This document shows positions 1 to 11,370 of a stretch of 64,000 bases of DNA, one piece after another; the stretch's first letter is position 1, and every line of letters begins with the position of its first letter. Both the position numbers and the translations under genes were made by a program. Source of the stretch: Pararge aegeria (taxonomy: Eukaryota > Arthropoda > Insecta > Lepidoptera > Nymphalidae); the NCBI RefSeq assembly GCF_905163445.1, contig NC_053202.1:9610001-9674000 (forward strand), in the 5' to 3' direction. The notes under the pieces are model-generated. The model was not told the origin of the DNA. It ran no database searches and was given only the letters and a program-made list of their open reading frames with translations.

Positions 1-96
1 TCATCACACAAACATTTTCCAGTTGTGGGAATCGAACCCACGGCCTTGGACTCAGAAAGCAGGGTCGCTGCCCACTGCGCCACTCGGCCCTCAAAC
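1..96 (-). repeat. tRNA-derived SINE head (family B), cut by window edge
   Basis: On the minus strand this reads as a tRNA-like promoter: a box-A-like TGGCGCAGT stretch near 75-85 and a box-B-like GTGGGTTCGATTCCCAC near 25-42. The same head occurs near 6081-6150 and 7100-7175, where it is joined to a longer body, so this is the 5' part of a SINE and not a tRNA gene. The body lies outside the window. A short open frame on the plus strand across it is incidental. Confidence 0.7.
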
Positions 97-689
97 AATT
101 CCAACACAAAAACTTTTCATATACCTATCGCTAGGACGCACCTTGGTAATCAAGCCCTCATAGTCCGCGTATGTGCTGAGATCAACGTATCATGCAGTAG
201 CGTGCATAGAAGATATAAACAGGGTATGCAGATGATACAAAATGTAGAAAATCTCCAGTTCGAGTAATAAAAACTTAATGGTAGGCTTTTTCTAAGTCTT
301 ACAATGCATATCCTTAAGTTTTTAATGACTCACACTGGAGACTTTCTTTTTTTAAATCATCGGCATACCCTGTGCCTAACCCTTTATGCTTTATCACGAT
401 TATTACCTTGCATTGACATATTTCTCAATACTTACCCGGTATTTTAAAAAAAGCTTATCGCTTACCTATCGGTGAGCCCTCCCTTAAGATATATATTACG
501 TACATAATATTTATGTCTTTATGATTACTTTTGCTGTGTTTACATGACGTCATTATTGTTATTTTTTTTTGTGAATTTCATGGTCACTTGTTATCGTACA
601 TATAAATACATATAAGAAAGTGAATGTGAAAAATATTGTACAAGTTTATTACTGTATATGAACCAAACTTGTAGATGTAACGAAAAGGA
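97..689. other. Intergenic, no gene seen
   Basis: AT-rich unique-looking sequence with short T runs (for example near 560). No coding frame with recognisable motifs, no RNA gene and no repeat family I can name. Confidence 0.5.
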
Positions 690-1041
690 TAAGAATTTTG
701 AAATGGAATTGGGCAGGACATGTTTGCCGGTTGCAACCTAGGAGATGGACCAAGAAAGTGACTGAGTGGGTTCCAAGAAATGAAACGAGGAAAAGAGGGC
801 GACCAAGAAACAGGTGGCGAGATATTTTCCATCAGAGGTGTGGACCGGATTGGATGCGAAAGGCTCGCGACAGAAAACTTTGGCGAGACTTGGGGGAGGC
901 CTACGCCGTAGAGGCGACTTAAACGTAAATGTATTTTTAGTAAATAATGTAAAGTTATTTGTTGTAAAAATATGTAAAATATAATTGAAATACGTTTTAG
1001 AAATAAAGGCTTTTTCATTTTTATTTTATTTTATTTTATTT
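690..1041 (+). mobile_element. RTE-type LINE, 3' end fragment
   Basis: The plus strand encodes about 73 residues ending at a TAA near 919-921. It has the basic C-terminal signature of RTE-like endonuclease/reverse transcriptases: KWNWAGHVCRL, then a TEWVPR segment, then KRGRPRNRWRDIF, ending in a WMRKARDRKLWRDL-like segment. Endonuclease and RT domains are absent, so this is a strongly 5'-truncated copy. A short 3' UTR follows, with AATAAAGGC near 1001 and a (TTTTA)n tail at about 1019-1041. The RTE assignment is from family knowledge; the truncation and tail are seen directly. Confidence 0.7.
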
Positions 1042-1288
1042 TATGGTATGTATGGCACATAGCTCGGAGAACCGATGGACGTTGGGGTCTTAAGGTGATG
1101 GAATGGCGACCCCACACCGGTAAACGGAGCGTACGTCGGCCCCCAACGAGGTGGACAGATGACAGGCGAGTAGCTGGGAGCCGCTGGAGGCAAGCGGCCC
1201 AGGACCATGTATTGTGGAACTTCTTACAAAAGACCTATGTCCAGCAGTGGACGTCAATTGGTTGAGGTGATGATGATGATGATGGTAT
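1042..1288 (+). mobile_element. Second RTE-type LINE 3' end with (GATGAT)n tail
   Basis: Begins directly after the TTTTA tail of the preceding fragment. Read in one frame it gives an arginine-rich segment (RRTDGRWG, then RPPTRWTDD, then AGSRWRQAAQD) and ends with a peptide like KTYVQQWTSIG, the usual end of another lepidopteran RTE subfamily. It finishes in a GATGATGATGATGATGG tail near 1268-1285. No upstream RT is present. It is a different subfamily from its neighbour because both the C-terminal peptide and the tail differ. Confidence 0.7.
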
Positions 1289-1379
1289 ATATGTATATTG
1301 TTAGTGTGCTTAGTAAATAAATAAATACATTCGTTGTGATTGGAAACTCGATGAAACATCACTGCAAGTTATAGGTATA

Positions 1380-1490
1380 TATGAAGATAGCCTAATGGTT
1401 AAGACTTCGGCTTCAATTTTGTTCCGAGTTCGAATCCAAGCACTCACATAACTTTCTAAGCTATGTGCGTTTTAGCAATAATAATTTGCC
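1380..1490 (+). repeat. tRNA-derived SINE head (family A-like), degenerate
   Basis: Box-A-like GATAGCCTAATGGTTAAGAC near 1386-1405 and box-B-like GAGTTCGAATCC near 1427-1438, followed by a stretch like the family A body (ACATAACTTT, then TATGTGCGTTTTAGCAAT). It breaks off before the usual 3' half. Not a tRNA gene: no foldable anticodon arm or acceptor stem is evident. Confidence 0.55.
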
Positions 1491-1494
1491 AATC

Positions 1495-1692
1495 CATATT
1501 ATAGAAGCATATTTGGCGTAAGCTCGGGACGACCTCCCAGGTGCAGCAGTGATCGTTGTTATTCCGGGCGAAATTTAGGGATTTATAATTACAGAATTTT
1601 CTCTGTTCTGGTTTAGTGAGAGGCTTCGGCTAGTGACCACTCTAGCGACTTAGCTGTATCACCAAGCAATTCAGCGTTGCAATACAAGCCAA
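1495..1692 (+). repeat. Dispersed LINE 3'-UTR-like repeat, degenerate
   Basis: Contains ACCTCCCAGGTGCAGCAGTG, then a GAAATTTAGGGATTTATAAT segment and a GAGGCTTCGGCTAGTGACCA segment. The same order of motifs, less or differently decayed, appears near 49381-49540 and 53960-54080 (GGGAGG.TTCGGCCGTGGCTAG). I read it as a 3' untranslated region of a lepidopteran LINE. No ORF remains. Confidence 0.45.
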
Positions 1693-1699
1693 AGAAAAA

Positions 1700-3039
1700 A
1701 GTCCTAATTCCTTTTCTCTTGTCTTATGGTAATGATGAACCCGTAAGTTGAAATCCTACTGCCAGTTACTGTATCCAAGTATCAAATTTGATTCCGTTTC
1801 AATTTCCGTAGCAACACGATCTCTCTGCAATTTTCACATTTCCTTTTCCAGTGCCCTTAGTACGATATTAATACTCTCGCAATCGCGAACTTTTTTCGAG
1901 TATCGAAACACTGGTACGTCAGCGTAAAATGAAACTTATCTCGATCATTTTGTAGCTCAAACTGACCCAATTCTACGGTTAATGTAAATAATGTGTTCTT
2001 AAAATAAAATCTAGTAGCACGGAATGTGCGACAAGTGACATATCTTTCAGATGTATAAGTTGGATTGTAATTTTTTAGTATACGTATGTTATCTATATCA
2101 TGACATTGCAATGAAATTATAGTAAGTAATTAAGTTAATAAAATAGAATAAATTGCTATGACGTAGCTTCCTCATATCGTAACACTTTTATTCGATTTTC
2201 GAAAGCGTCTCCTCGTTTTGCAAGCATGCATCTTAAATTTGCTTTCAGAATCGAAGAGTCGTTTTTGCATATAAAACTCAACTCGACTTCTGTACTCATG
2301 ATTTTAATTTAACAAACGCTCTGCTATAATTCCTATATGAAGAACTTTATGCAAATTAGAAATAAATTTATCTTTATTTGTTATTAATAAAGATAAATAT
2401 ATTTCTATATATATCTTGCAAATTGCCACAAATTTTCTAACACCAGACGTGTTCATTAGGTAAACTATTTTATGACGCTTCTATTTCATAAATAATACAT
2501 GTTAGGTTGTGGATATATTGAAATAACTTATATAGCCAAATTCACAATTCACAACCGTTTATTTTTAATTGTAACAACAAACATTATTTTTGTATAACAG
2601 TAATAAATATTATAATATAGTATAATAGTAACAAATATTACTTTTTTATTGCCGTAGACAAGAGCGAGATTACACTTGTCGTGTGAGTAAAAAACAACCT
2701 AGAAATTTAAGCTTTAACTAAATTTAAATAACATCTATTTTACTCTGATGTTCAAGTTATTCGATACTCGAAAATGACTTTACATTTGCGGGTATAATAA
2801 TCTCGTACTCATGGTAATGGACCCGAGTGAAGTGGCGAAGTGTTTGAAACAGGTCGTGTTTAGAATAAACAATTAGCTTTGAGTTTAACTTTTTGCATGA
2901 TTAAGCAACTCCTCGCTGTAGTTGGTTATGAACGTCAATATTAAACGGAATAGTCATGATTTGACAAGTTCCGGAGTCCGGTATCCAACTTGGCTTCAAC
3001 TTCAAAGGGTCGTTAACTCTGTTAGGCCAGAATTACAAT
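1700..3039. other. Intergenic, no gene seen
   Basis: AT-rich. The only structure I can support is a perfect 13-bp inverted repeat at 2366-2398 (ATTTATCTTTATT, 7-nt loop, AATAAAGATAAAT) and an AT-rich ATAATATTATAATATAG stretch near 2605-2630. No gene or named repeat. Confidence 0.5.
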
Positions 3040-3114
3040 ATTTGGGGACATCCCTGGCGCAGTAGTAAGCGCTGTGACTACAGCGTTTCTATTAGCAATA
3101 ATAATAATAATAAT
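3040..3114 (+). repeat. SINE-like tRNA head followed by (AAT)n
   Basis: CATCCCTGGCGCAGTAGTAAGCGCTGTG near 3050-3077 resembles the box-A half of tRNA-derived SINEs and is followed by an (AAT)n microsatellite at 3098-3116. Too short to assign to a family. Confidence 0.4.
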
Positions 3115-3315
3115 AATTTTATGAATTTAAAATGCATATAAAATGTTTTGGAACCGACAGGATTTGAACCTGCGACTCTCTGGCTACAGTCGCTATAAGA
3201 CTGATGTGAAAGGCATATACTAATTTCGGCATCGACGGTAAGAGAGCCGTAGCTTAATTGTAGATTGCCAGAGAGTCCGAGAAATTTTATATGCATTTTA
3301 AATTTATAAAATTGA
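3115..3315. repeat. Foldback element with tRNA-derived arms
   Basis: Outer arms at about 3115-3150 and 3284-3315 are near-perfect inverted copies (AATTTAAAATGCATATAAAA against TTTTATATGCATTTTAAATT). Inside them, 3153-3184 reads on the minus strand as a tRNA 3' half with box B (GGTTCAAATCCTG) and pairs partly with GCCAGAGAGTC at 3268-3278. The loop (about 3183-3262) is repeated directly at 3457-3535. Likely a SINE that inserted as, or was rearranged into, an inverted dimer. Confidence 0.6.
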
Positions 3316-3454
3316 CAATTCCTCTAAGTGTAGGTTAAAACACTAATAAAAATTATAAAAAAGCAATGTGTCATCTCTTGTTTCAAACGTGCCTCATTGT
3401 AATATGGACCTTTGAAAAATTAGATCGAAACTGCAACGTTTCCTTTTAGATGAC

Positions 3455-3595
3455 GCTACAGTCGCTATAAGACTAATGTGAAAGGCATATACTAATTTCG
3501 GCATCGACGGTAGGAGAGCCGTAGCTTAATTGGAGAAAGCGTTCAGGCCGCGATTGCCAGAGAGTCGCAGGTTCAAATCTTGTCGGTTCCGTAAT
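3455..3595 (+). repeat. tRNA-derived SINE, direct copy of foldback loop
   Basis: The first ~80 bp repeats 3180-3262 with a few differences. It continues through box-A-like TAGCTTAATTGG near 3523 and box-B-like AGGTTCAAATCTTG near 3568-3581, ending in GTCGGTTCCG. The head is more complete here than in the upstream foldback, so this may be closer to the source copy. Confidence 0.6.
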
Positions 3596-3599
3596 TTAA

Positions 3600-5868
3600 A
3601 ACAAAATAAAAAAATAATAATGTTTATTTTGGATAAAATTCTATAGCTTGTGACAATTATCTTATTTACTATTTTATAAAAATTAGATAGAAGCAGGCGT
3701 TACTTTGCGGAAATCCATGATATACGCGTATTATGAAAATAAAGCATCTTATCTTATCTTAGCAAATTTTCATTGTAAAGTCAACCTTTCCTCAGGATGC
3801 TCCGATTTCGGATCGAAACGTGCGTAGAGGGTGTACATAGCCGAATATCTGTTTGGTGTGGAGTAAAAGGATTGAAGAAATTATAAATTACACCATACAG
3901 ATTCTCCTGCTTTTCTCAGAGTATAGCAAATTAAGCTTTATTTTCATAATATATTTTAGAAATGAAAAATTGGCCAAACATATGAATATAAATATCTCCT
4001 AATTAAGGTTAGTAACCTCTTGAGCACTCGATGTATGATTGTGTACCAACCCAGTGCTCCATAAAGGGATTTTCCGTTTATTGCTTAATATTTTCAAAAT
4101 ACTGTCGGAGCTTCAACGCATTCTGCTCATCGTTGATGGAAATCTTTCTCTCATGACTGCGTAGAAGTCATCAACGTGATTCTCCGCATACATTAGTGAT
4201 ACACTGCAGAATTTCGACAGCCCCATCAATACTCTGAAGCTATTATTGTATTGTATAAGTAAGTCGTTATATGCCCACTGTGTATATGACACCCACAAGC
4301 TGCACGTATTAAATGTTTGACAATACGCTCTGAAAAGTGTAAGCTTCACTTCCCTTGAATATGATGCCTCTTTGACTATGGCTGTTGATTCAGCAATATA
4401 GTTACTCGTTTACATGCATTACTTTTAGCATTTATTTTATTATCTTATTGGTAAAAATTATTAATGGAATGAATTCCCAACGTCTTTTTTATGCAGATAA
4501 AATATCGGAAATGAAATGAAATCGAGTATTGATTTCAAGCACACTGCGAGCCTTATTTCCAGAGGGGCGGAAATTTCATTTCAATTTCGCACGTGCTGTA
4601 AGCTTTTTATTGCAGTTCTTTTTTTTTTTCGAGGATATTATTATCAAATGGAATATGAATTCCAGACTATTTCATCCGATTTCATCTTAAATTACAATAT
4701 TAGATGCTCAAACGTATGCACTTAATACAACGTGTAAATGAAAACCGAAATAATATTTCACAGGCTTTAGAGGTACATTATGTACTGTTTCTAAGACTTA
4801 TTTTGTCGGTTAAACCGAAAACCTAATAGTTTTTGAGAAATCAGACATAGCCCTTACATCACATACAAAATTAAAATCATTTCACTTTATTAGGTACTCG
4901 TCACGTGGCTTAGGTTCTATGTGCGTGTCGGTATTTTATCTTCAATAGGGCTGTCATGAGTAAACACTTTTGAATTAGTTTGTATGGAAAATAAATAATA
5001 TGCTTATTTTGATTTAATATCTTTACAGGATGATTCCTTATGAAATATACTTGTACATCCTTCAATATTATTTCGTAATTCGGTAACACGTTGTATATGA
5101 AGAAAATAATCAGTACCTATTTCCGTACACATAGTTCTAATTTTAATAGCTCAACTGATTGAGTAGGTTTATTTTAAAGGCCGGTATGGCAGTTTTAAGA
5201 CACACTTCTAATCGATTCAACCGCAATAAAGTACCTACCAGTTTCTAAATCGTTTCGCTTGATGTCATCTGTCAATCTGGAAGGAAGGTTTACAGACAGC
5301 GTTCAGTTCAGCGTAGCACAGAGACTTCCTATGCTTCTGAATTAAGTTAACTTGAATATTTGTTAACAAATGTAAGGTAACTTGAATATTTGTTAAAGTA
5401 AAATGACATTCTAAGCTAAATTTTAACTCAATAATATGCAAGTCAATAAAATGAATCTAGAAATGATAAAAGATAAAGACAGTCATGGATTTTATTAGTA
5501 TTAATATTGGAAAAGACAATGCTGCCGCGAAAGTTGGATGAAAAATATATGTTTGCGTATAATTCTGTAGTAGGTTTTTAAAACATTTAATGCAATGTTT
5601 ATGAAAGTTTGCGGTTGCTTCTAGTCAACTCAACATAACGTCAGTGCTTTACAGAATATTTAAACTTGCGAAAACTGCGAAAATGTTTTTTCAGGCCGCG
5701 GTTAACCGCAGTAGTTTTCCATTCGAGAAAGTTCCTTATTATTTTTTATTTCTATCACATTTATTCGTATTTTCGTAAAGTTAGAACTGTTTTATGATGT
5801 GCCACGTGGTAGAATAATATACAGTACAGGTTTTTGCTAGATTAACCTAAATCATTATCTTTATCATC
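3600..5868. other. Intergenic, no gene seen
   Basis: AT-rich. A possible LINE tail (AATAAAGCATCTTATCTTATCT near 3739-3760) and a short direct repeat of TAACTTGAATATTTGTTAA near 5347-5395 are the only structures noticed. Open frames here are short, without motifs, and I do not regard them as genes. Confidence 0.45.
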
Positions 5869-6320
5869 ATCATCATCATCAACACATTATAGGCCCACTA
5901 CTGGGCACGGATCTCCTCTCAGAATATATTACGACAACGCACACATCCCCATCTAGCCCCAAAGTAAGCGTAGCTTGTGTTATGGGTACTGAGATATCTG
6001 ATGAATAATTTTATGAATAATATACATAAATACTTATAAACACCTTATCATTCATGCTCATCACACAAACATTTTCCAGTAGTGGGAATCGAACCCACGG
6101 CCTTGGACTCAGAAAGCAGGGTCGCTGCAAACTGCGCCAATCGGCCGTCAAGAGTGAGAGGGGTTGAGAAGGGTTTAGGGCGCAGTCTACCCTAGCCAAG
6201 TGCGGATTGGTACTCGTAGTCTTCACACACCGTTGAGAACGTTATGGAGAACTCTCAGGCATCAGGCATGCAGGTTTCCTCGCGATGTTTTCCTTCACCG
6301 TATAATTGGATAAATTTCCT
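5869..6320 (-). repeat. SINE family A copy split by a nested SINE family B copy
   Basis: On the minus strand, 6150-6300 carries the family A middle part (AACATCGCGAGGAAACCTGC, then TGTGTGAAGACTACGAG) and 5869-5925 its 3' end (GAGATCCGTGCCCAGTAGTG, then an (ATG)n tail). Between them, 5926-6150 is a family B SINE in the same orientation, with box B GGTTCGATTCCC near 6087 and the body ending near ATGTGTGCGTTGTCGTAATAT. Family B therefore inserted into an existing family A copy. Confidence 0.65.
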
Positions 6321-6764
6321 CATAATGAGGGTATATACAAATCCCTAGCCTTGCTGAAAATATAAATTATTTTTGCCCTAAAACGTGTCGAATTATGATA
6401 ATCCGGATTATCCATTTAGCTGATGTATTTGTTTTACCTTTCCAGATAATGGAGCCCTGAAATAACAAAAGTGTAATATTTTCTCTCACCCCTTTTAACA
6501 GACAAGAAGGTATGCTATCCAAAGTGTTTGCAAACATTCAAGGTCAAGCCAATGACACGACGGTCGGTACTTTTTTTTTTTAAAGGACATTAGGCGATAA
6601 TCACTTTAGAGGTAGCTACAGCATCAACGGGAGAGGGGGCGAACATCGGGGGACTAAGGGGGGACGTATTTCCTTAGAGGATTCGGACCTCTGTTCGGTT
6701 CGACTTTAATAAGATTGTGATCAATAAATATTGTTACTAGCGTATTTATAGCTTTTTCCGATGA
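6321..6764. other. Intergenic, no gene seen
   Basis: Mostly unassigned. Contains a T run at about 6570-6582 and a G-rich GAGAGGGGGCGAACATCGGG stretch near 6632, possibly an old repeat, but nothing I can name. Confidence 0.4.
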
Positions 6765-6925
6765 CCTCCGTGGCGCAGTGGCAAGCTACAGCAATGGGAA
6801 AAAAGGAATGAAAGGGTCTATGCTGACGCTAATGTCAATTACACATTGTAACCTTGAGAATTTTCACATTGAGAAATAGGTTATAACCGTGTGGTCATAC
6901 CCGTTATTAAAAATAAATAAATAAA
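6765..6925 (+). repeat. tRNA-derived SINE, internally deleted
   Basis: Starts with a box-A-like CCTCCGTGGCGCAGTGGCAAGC near 6766, passes a body ending in ACCGTGTGGTCATACCCG, and finishes in an (AAAT)n tail at about 6908-6925. No box B is recognisable, so the head appears shortened. Confidence 0.5.
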
Positions 6926-7175
6926 TATACTACGACAATACACACATCTCCATCAAGCCCCAAAGTAAGCGTAGCTTGTGTTATGGGTACTACGATAGCT
7001 ATTGAATATTTTTACGAATATAATACACATAAATACTTATTATATACAGATAAACACCCAGACACTCAAAAACAATCATGCTCATCACACAAACATTTTC
7101 CAGTTGTGGGAATCGAACCCACGGCCTTGGACTTAGAAAGCAGGGTCGCTGCCAACTGCGCCAGTCGGCCGTCAA
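6913..7175 (-). repeat. SINE family B, apparently full length
   Basis: The most complete family B copy. On the minus strand: head with box A (TGGCGCAGTTGGCAGCGACC, near 7142-7165) and box B (GGGTTCGATTCCC near 7106-7120); a body containing TAAGTATTTATGTGTATTAT and the ACACAAGCTACGCTTACTTT block near 6965-6985; and a (TTTA)n 3' end at 6913-6932. About 260 bp. The tail overlaps the (AAAT)n tail of the oppositely oriented SINE on its left. Confidence 0.7.
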
Positions 7176-7512
7176 ATGTTTTTAAACTTATTCGTAGTTT
7201 TCAATACCTTTTCCTTGTTCTTTTATAGTTATCTTTTATTGTTGTTTGAATACATTTTGTTACATTGGACTGATGTGACAGAGAAAACAAGCAAAACCTT
7301 ATTCGATAGCAAACGTCATATTTATTTAAATGTTAGCAGCACTGTTTCTTGCACTAGTATGTTGGCATAATGGACTCATGCAGAACTAGTGCAAGCGAAA
7401 ACCGACACTAAGGTGACGAACCTTTTCAGTCCGTGACTGTACATACAAGCCGTATATAGAAAAAAATCCAAGACTAAAAAGCTTTTTACTATTTACTCTA
7501 GAAACTTCCAAA

Positions 7513-7740
7513 TCTATATATATTATATATAAAAAAATTAATGCCACTTTTCGTTGTAATTTTATAACGAAAGAACGGGCTCACCTATCCAAACCAAATT
7601 TTTAGGCTTTGCTCGGACTATTAAATAGATGGTTTATGTGAAGTTTGCGCAAAATCGGTTGAGCGGTTCTACATTTAGCACATTTTTTGTAACTAATATA
7701 TTCAATAAATGGGGGATCATTTTGTTAATGGCAAATTGAC
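7513..7740 (+). mobile_element. Helitron-like 5' fragment, low certainty
   Basis: Starts at an A followed by TCTATATATATTATATAT. It continues through AACGAAAGAACGGGCTCACC and CGCAAAATCGGTTGAGCGG, segments typical of lepidopteran non-autonomous Helitrons. No CTAG 3' end could be paired with it, so the right limit is arbitrary. Confidence 0.35.
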
Positions 7741-7901
7741 AAATTTAAATTTCAGATGGGGATTGTGCTGTCAAATTGGAACTTTTTTCAGTGTTGACAG
7801 TAAGCATGTTGTTATGTCATTCATGCGGTCATTTAATTTTGGACGTGCTTCGATTAAAGCAAGTTGTTTTTAATATGATTTCAATAAGAAATTCATCAAA
7901 T

Positions 7902-8095
7902 GTAACCTCGCTGTATTGATGATGATGTTGATGTGTTTTTACACATTTTTAAAACTATGCATCGGTAGGTCTTGAATTACCTTAAGAATCATGTTGTAAA
8001 AGCGTATACTCAACTCCACAAAGAAGTTCTGCGCCTTTCGCAGACGATATGCAGATATCACTAATTTATGTCCGTTTCTGTTAAGTTGATTCTCA
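7902..8095 (-). mobile_element. Decayed LINE fragment, same family as the LINE at 43105
   Basis: The minus strand matches the last part of the 43105-45946 LINE ORF (its region about 45510-45690). Shared blocks include CAGACGATATGCAGATATCA and AAAAGCGTATACTCAACTCC. It is frameshifted and has a GATGATGATGTTGATG insertion near 7919. It lies within 160 bp of the left edge of the satellite array, so this LINE family is present outside the array as well as inside it. Confidence 0.75.
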
Positions 8096-8124
8096 ATAAC
8101 AGGTTCAAAAGATTTTTATTGAAT

Positions 8125-8236
8125 TTTTGTCCGTCTGTCTGTCTGCCTATCTGTCTGTTCGGGCATCAAGTGAAAGCTACTGAATGGATTTAAATAAAAT
8201 TTGGTATATTTGTATAGATACTTTTTATCCCGATAA
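8125..8236 (+). mobile_element. Helitron-like internal fragment at the array edge
   Basis: GTCCGTCTGTCTGTCTGCC, then AAATAAAATTTGGTATATTT, then ATACTTTTTATCCCG. This order of motifs is characteristic of lepidopteran non-autonomous Helitrons (compare the complete copy at 52961-53391, which shares GATACTTTTTATCCCG). It stops 13 bp before the first satellite monomer; no CTAG end is seen. Confidence 0.5.
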
Positions 8237-8248
8237 ACAGTAAGTTTT

Positions 8249-11200
8249 GTACTTAAGTAAATAATGAATTTAAGTATATAATGAACTTAAGTATATAATG
8301 TATTTAAGTATATAATGTATTTGAGTTTATAATGTACTTTAGTATATGATGTACTTAAGTACATAATATATTTAAGTCAATAATTTACATAAGTATATAA
8401 TGTACTAAAGTATATAATGAACTTAAGTAAATAATGTACTTAAGTATATAATGAACTTAAGTACATAATGAACTTAAGTATATAATGTACTTAAGTATAT
8501 AATGTATTAAAGTATATTATGTACTCAAGTAAATAATGTACTTAAGTAAATAATGAATTAAAGTATATAATGAACTTAAGTATATAATGTACTTAGGTAT
8601 ATAATGTACTAAAGTATATAATGAACTTAAGTAAATAATGTACTTAAGTATATAATGAACTTAAGTACATAATGAACTTAAGTATATAATGTACTTAAGT
8701 ATATAATGTATTAAAGTATATTATGTACTCAAGTAAATAATGTACTTAAGTAAATAATGAATTAAAGTATATAATGAACTTAAGTATATAATGTACTTAG
8801 GTATATAATGTATTTAAGTATATAATGTACTTAAGTAAATAATGAATTTAAGTATATAATGAACTTAAGTATATAATGAATTTAAGTAAATAATAAACTT
8901 AAGTATATAATGTACTTAAGTATATAATGTACTTAAGTATATAATGTATTTATGTAAATTATGTACTAAAATAAATAATGTATTTAAGTAAATAATGAAC
9001 TTAAGTATATAATGAACTTAAGTATATAATGTACTTAAGTATATAATGTATTAAAGTATACAATGTACTCAGGTAAATAATGTACTTAAGTAAATAATGA
9101 ATTTAAGTATATAATGAACTTAAGTATATAATGTACTTAGGTATATAATGTATTAAAGTATATAATGTACTTAAGTAAATAATGAATTTAAGTAAATAAT
9201 GAATTTAAGTATATAATGAACTTAAGTATATAATGAACTTAGGTATATAATGTATTAAAGTATATAATGTACTTAAGTAAATAATGAATTTAAGTAAATT
9301 ATGTACTAAAATAAATAATGTATTTAAGAAAATAATGAACTTAAGTTTATAATGAACTTAAGTATATAATGAACTTAAGTATATAATGTATTTAAGTATA
9401 TAATGTACTTAAGCAAACAATGTACTTAAATAAATAATGAACTTAAGTAAATAATGTACTTAAGTATATAATGTACTTAAGTACATAAGGTATTTTAGTA
9501 TATAATGTACTTAAGTAAATAATGTACTTAAGTAAATAATGAATTTAAGTATATAATGAACTTAAGTATATAAAGTACTTAAGTATATTATGTATTTAAC
9601 TATATAATGTACTTAAGTAAATAATGTACTTAAGTAAATAATAAACTGAAGTATATAATGAACTTAAGTATATAATGTACTTAAGCATATAATATATTTA
9701 AGTATATAATGTACTTAAGTATATAATGAACTTAAGTATATAATGCACTGAAGTATATAATGTACTTAAGTATATAATGTACATAGTATTTAATGTATTA
9801 AAGTTTATAATGTACTTAAGAAAATAATGTACTTAAGTAAATAATGAATTTAAGTATATAATGTACTTAAGTAATTAATGAATTTTAGTAAATAATGAAC
9901 TTAAGTATATAATGCACTGAAGTATATAATGTATTTAAGTACATAATGTACTAAGGTATATAATGTACTTAAGTAAATAATGAATTTAAGTATATTATGA
10001 ACTTAAGTATATAATGTACTTAGGTATATAATGTATTTAATTATATAATGTACTTAAGTAAATAATGAATTTAAGTAAATAATGAACTTAAGTATATAAT
10101 GCACTTAAGTATATAATGTACTAAAGTATATAATGTACTAAAGTAAATAATGCACTTAAGTCAATAATTTACATAACTATATAATGTACTTTAGTATATA
10201 ATGTACTTAAGTAAATAATGAATTTAAGTAAATAATGAACTAAAGTATATAATGCACTGAAGTATATAATGTACTTAAGTAAATAATGGACTTAAGTAAA
10301 TAATGAATTTAAGTATATAATTAACTTAAGTATATTATGTATTTAACTATATAATGTACTTAAGTAAATAATGTACTTAAGTAAATAATAAACTTAAGTA
10401 TATAATGAATTTAAGTATATAATGTACTTAAGCATATAATATATTTAAGTACATAATGTACTTAAGTATATAATGCACTAAAGTATATAATGTACTAAAA
10501 AAATAATGTACTTAAGTAAATAATGTATTTATGTAAATTATGTACTAAGCTAAATAATGTATTTAAGTAAATAATGAACTTAAGTATATAATGAACTTAA
10601 GTATATAATGTATTTAAGTATATAATGTATTTAAGTATATAATGTACTTAAGTACATAATGTATTAAAGTATATAATGTACTTAAGTAAATAATGTACTT
10701 AAGTAAATAATAAACTTAAGTATATAATGAACTTAAGTATATAATGTACTTAAGCATATAATATATTTAAGTACATAATGTACTGTACTTAAATAAATAA
10801 TGAATTTTAGTAAATAATGAACTTAAGTATATATTGCACTGAAGTATATAATGTACTAAAGTATATAATGTACTAAAGTAAATAATGAATTTAAGTAAAT
10901 AATGAACTTAAGTATATAATGCACTTAAGTATATAATGTACTAAAGTATATAATGTACTAAAGTAAATAATGCACTTAAGTCAATAATTTACATAACTAT
11001 ATAATGTACTTTAGTATATAATGTACTTAAGTAAATAATGAATTTTAGTAAATAATGAACTTAAGTATATAATGCACTGAAGTATATAATGTATTTAAGT
11101 ACATAATGTACTAAGGTATATAATGAACTTAAGTATATAATGAAATTAAGTATATAATGTAGTTAAGTAAATAATGTACTTAAGTAAATAATGTACTTCA

Positions 11201-11370
11201 GTATATAATGTATTTTAGTATATAATGAACTTAAGTAAATAATGTACTTAAGTATATAATGTATTTAAGTACATAACGTACTTAAGTATATACTGAACTT
11301 AAGTATATAATGTATTAAAGTTTATAATGTACTTAAGTAAATAATGTACTTAAGTAAATAATGAATTTAA
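8249..11370 (+). repeat. Left satellite block
   Basis: More mixed than the middle block. Near-duplicate runs are visible, for example about 8400-8560 against 8600-8780, and 10130-10210 against 10950-11030. Off-phase events occur here, such as TGTACTGTACTT at about 10780, a 4-bp gain that recurs at about 23926. The last ~330 bp matches the order seen at 15170-15520 and 24201-24560. Confidence 0.9.

Noticed and set aside
25..120. tRNA genes (also at 3520, 7100, 50606, 58381)
   Set aside because: Box A and box B are present, but stems and anticodon arms do not form a normal tRNA, and the same heads are joined to SINE bodies elsewhere in the window.
584..1018. 144-codon minus-strand open frame
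   Set aside because: It is the antisense of an RTE LINE C-terminus and its UTR; no independent motifs.
1090..1362. 90-codon minus-strand frame with a His run
   Set aside because: The His run is the complement of the (GATGAT)n LINE tail.
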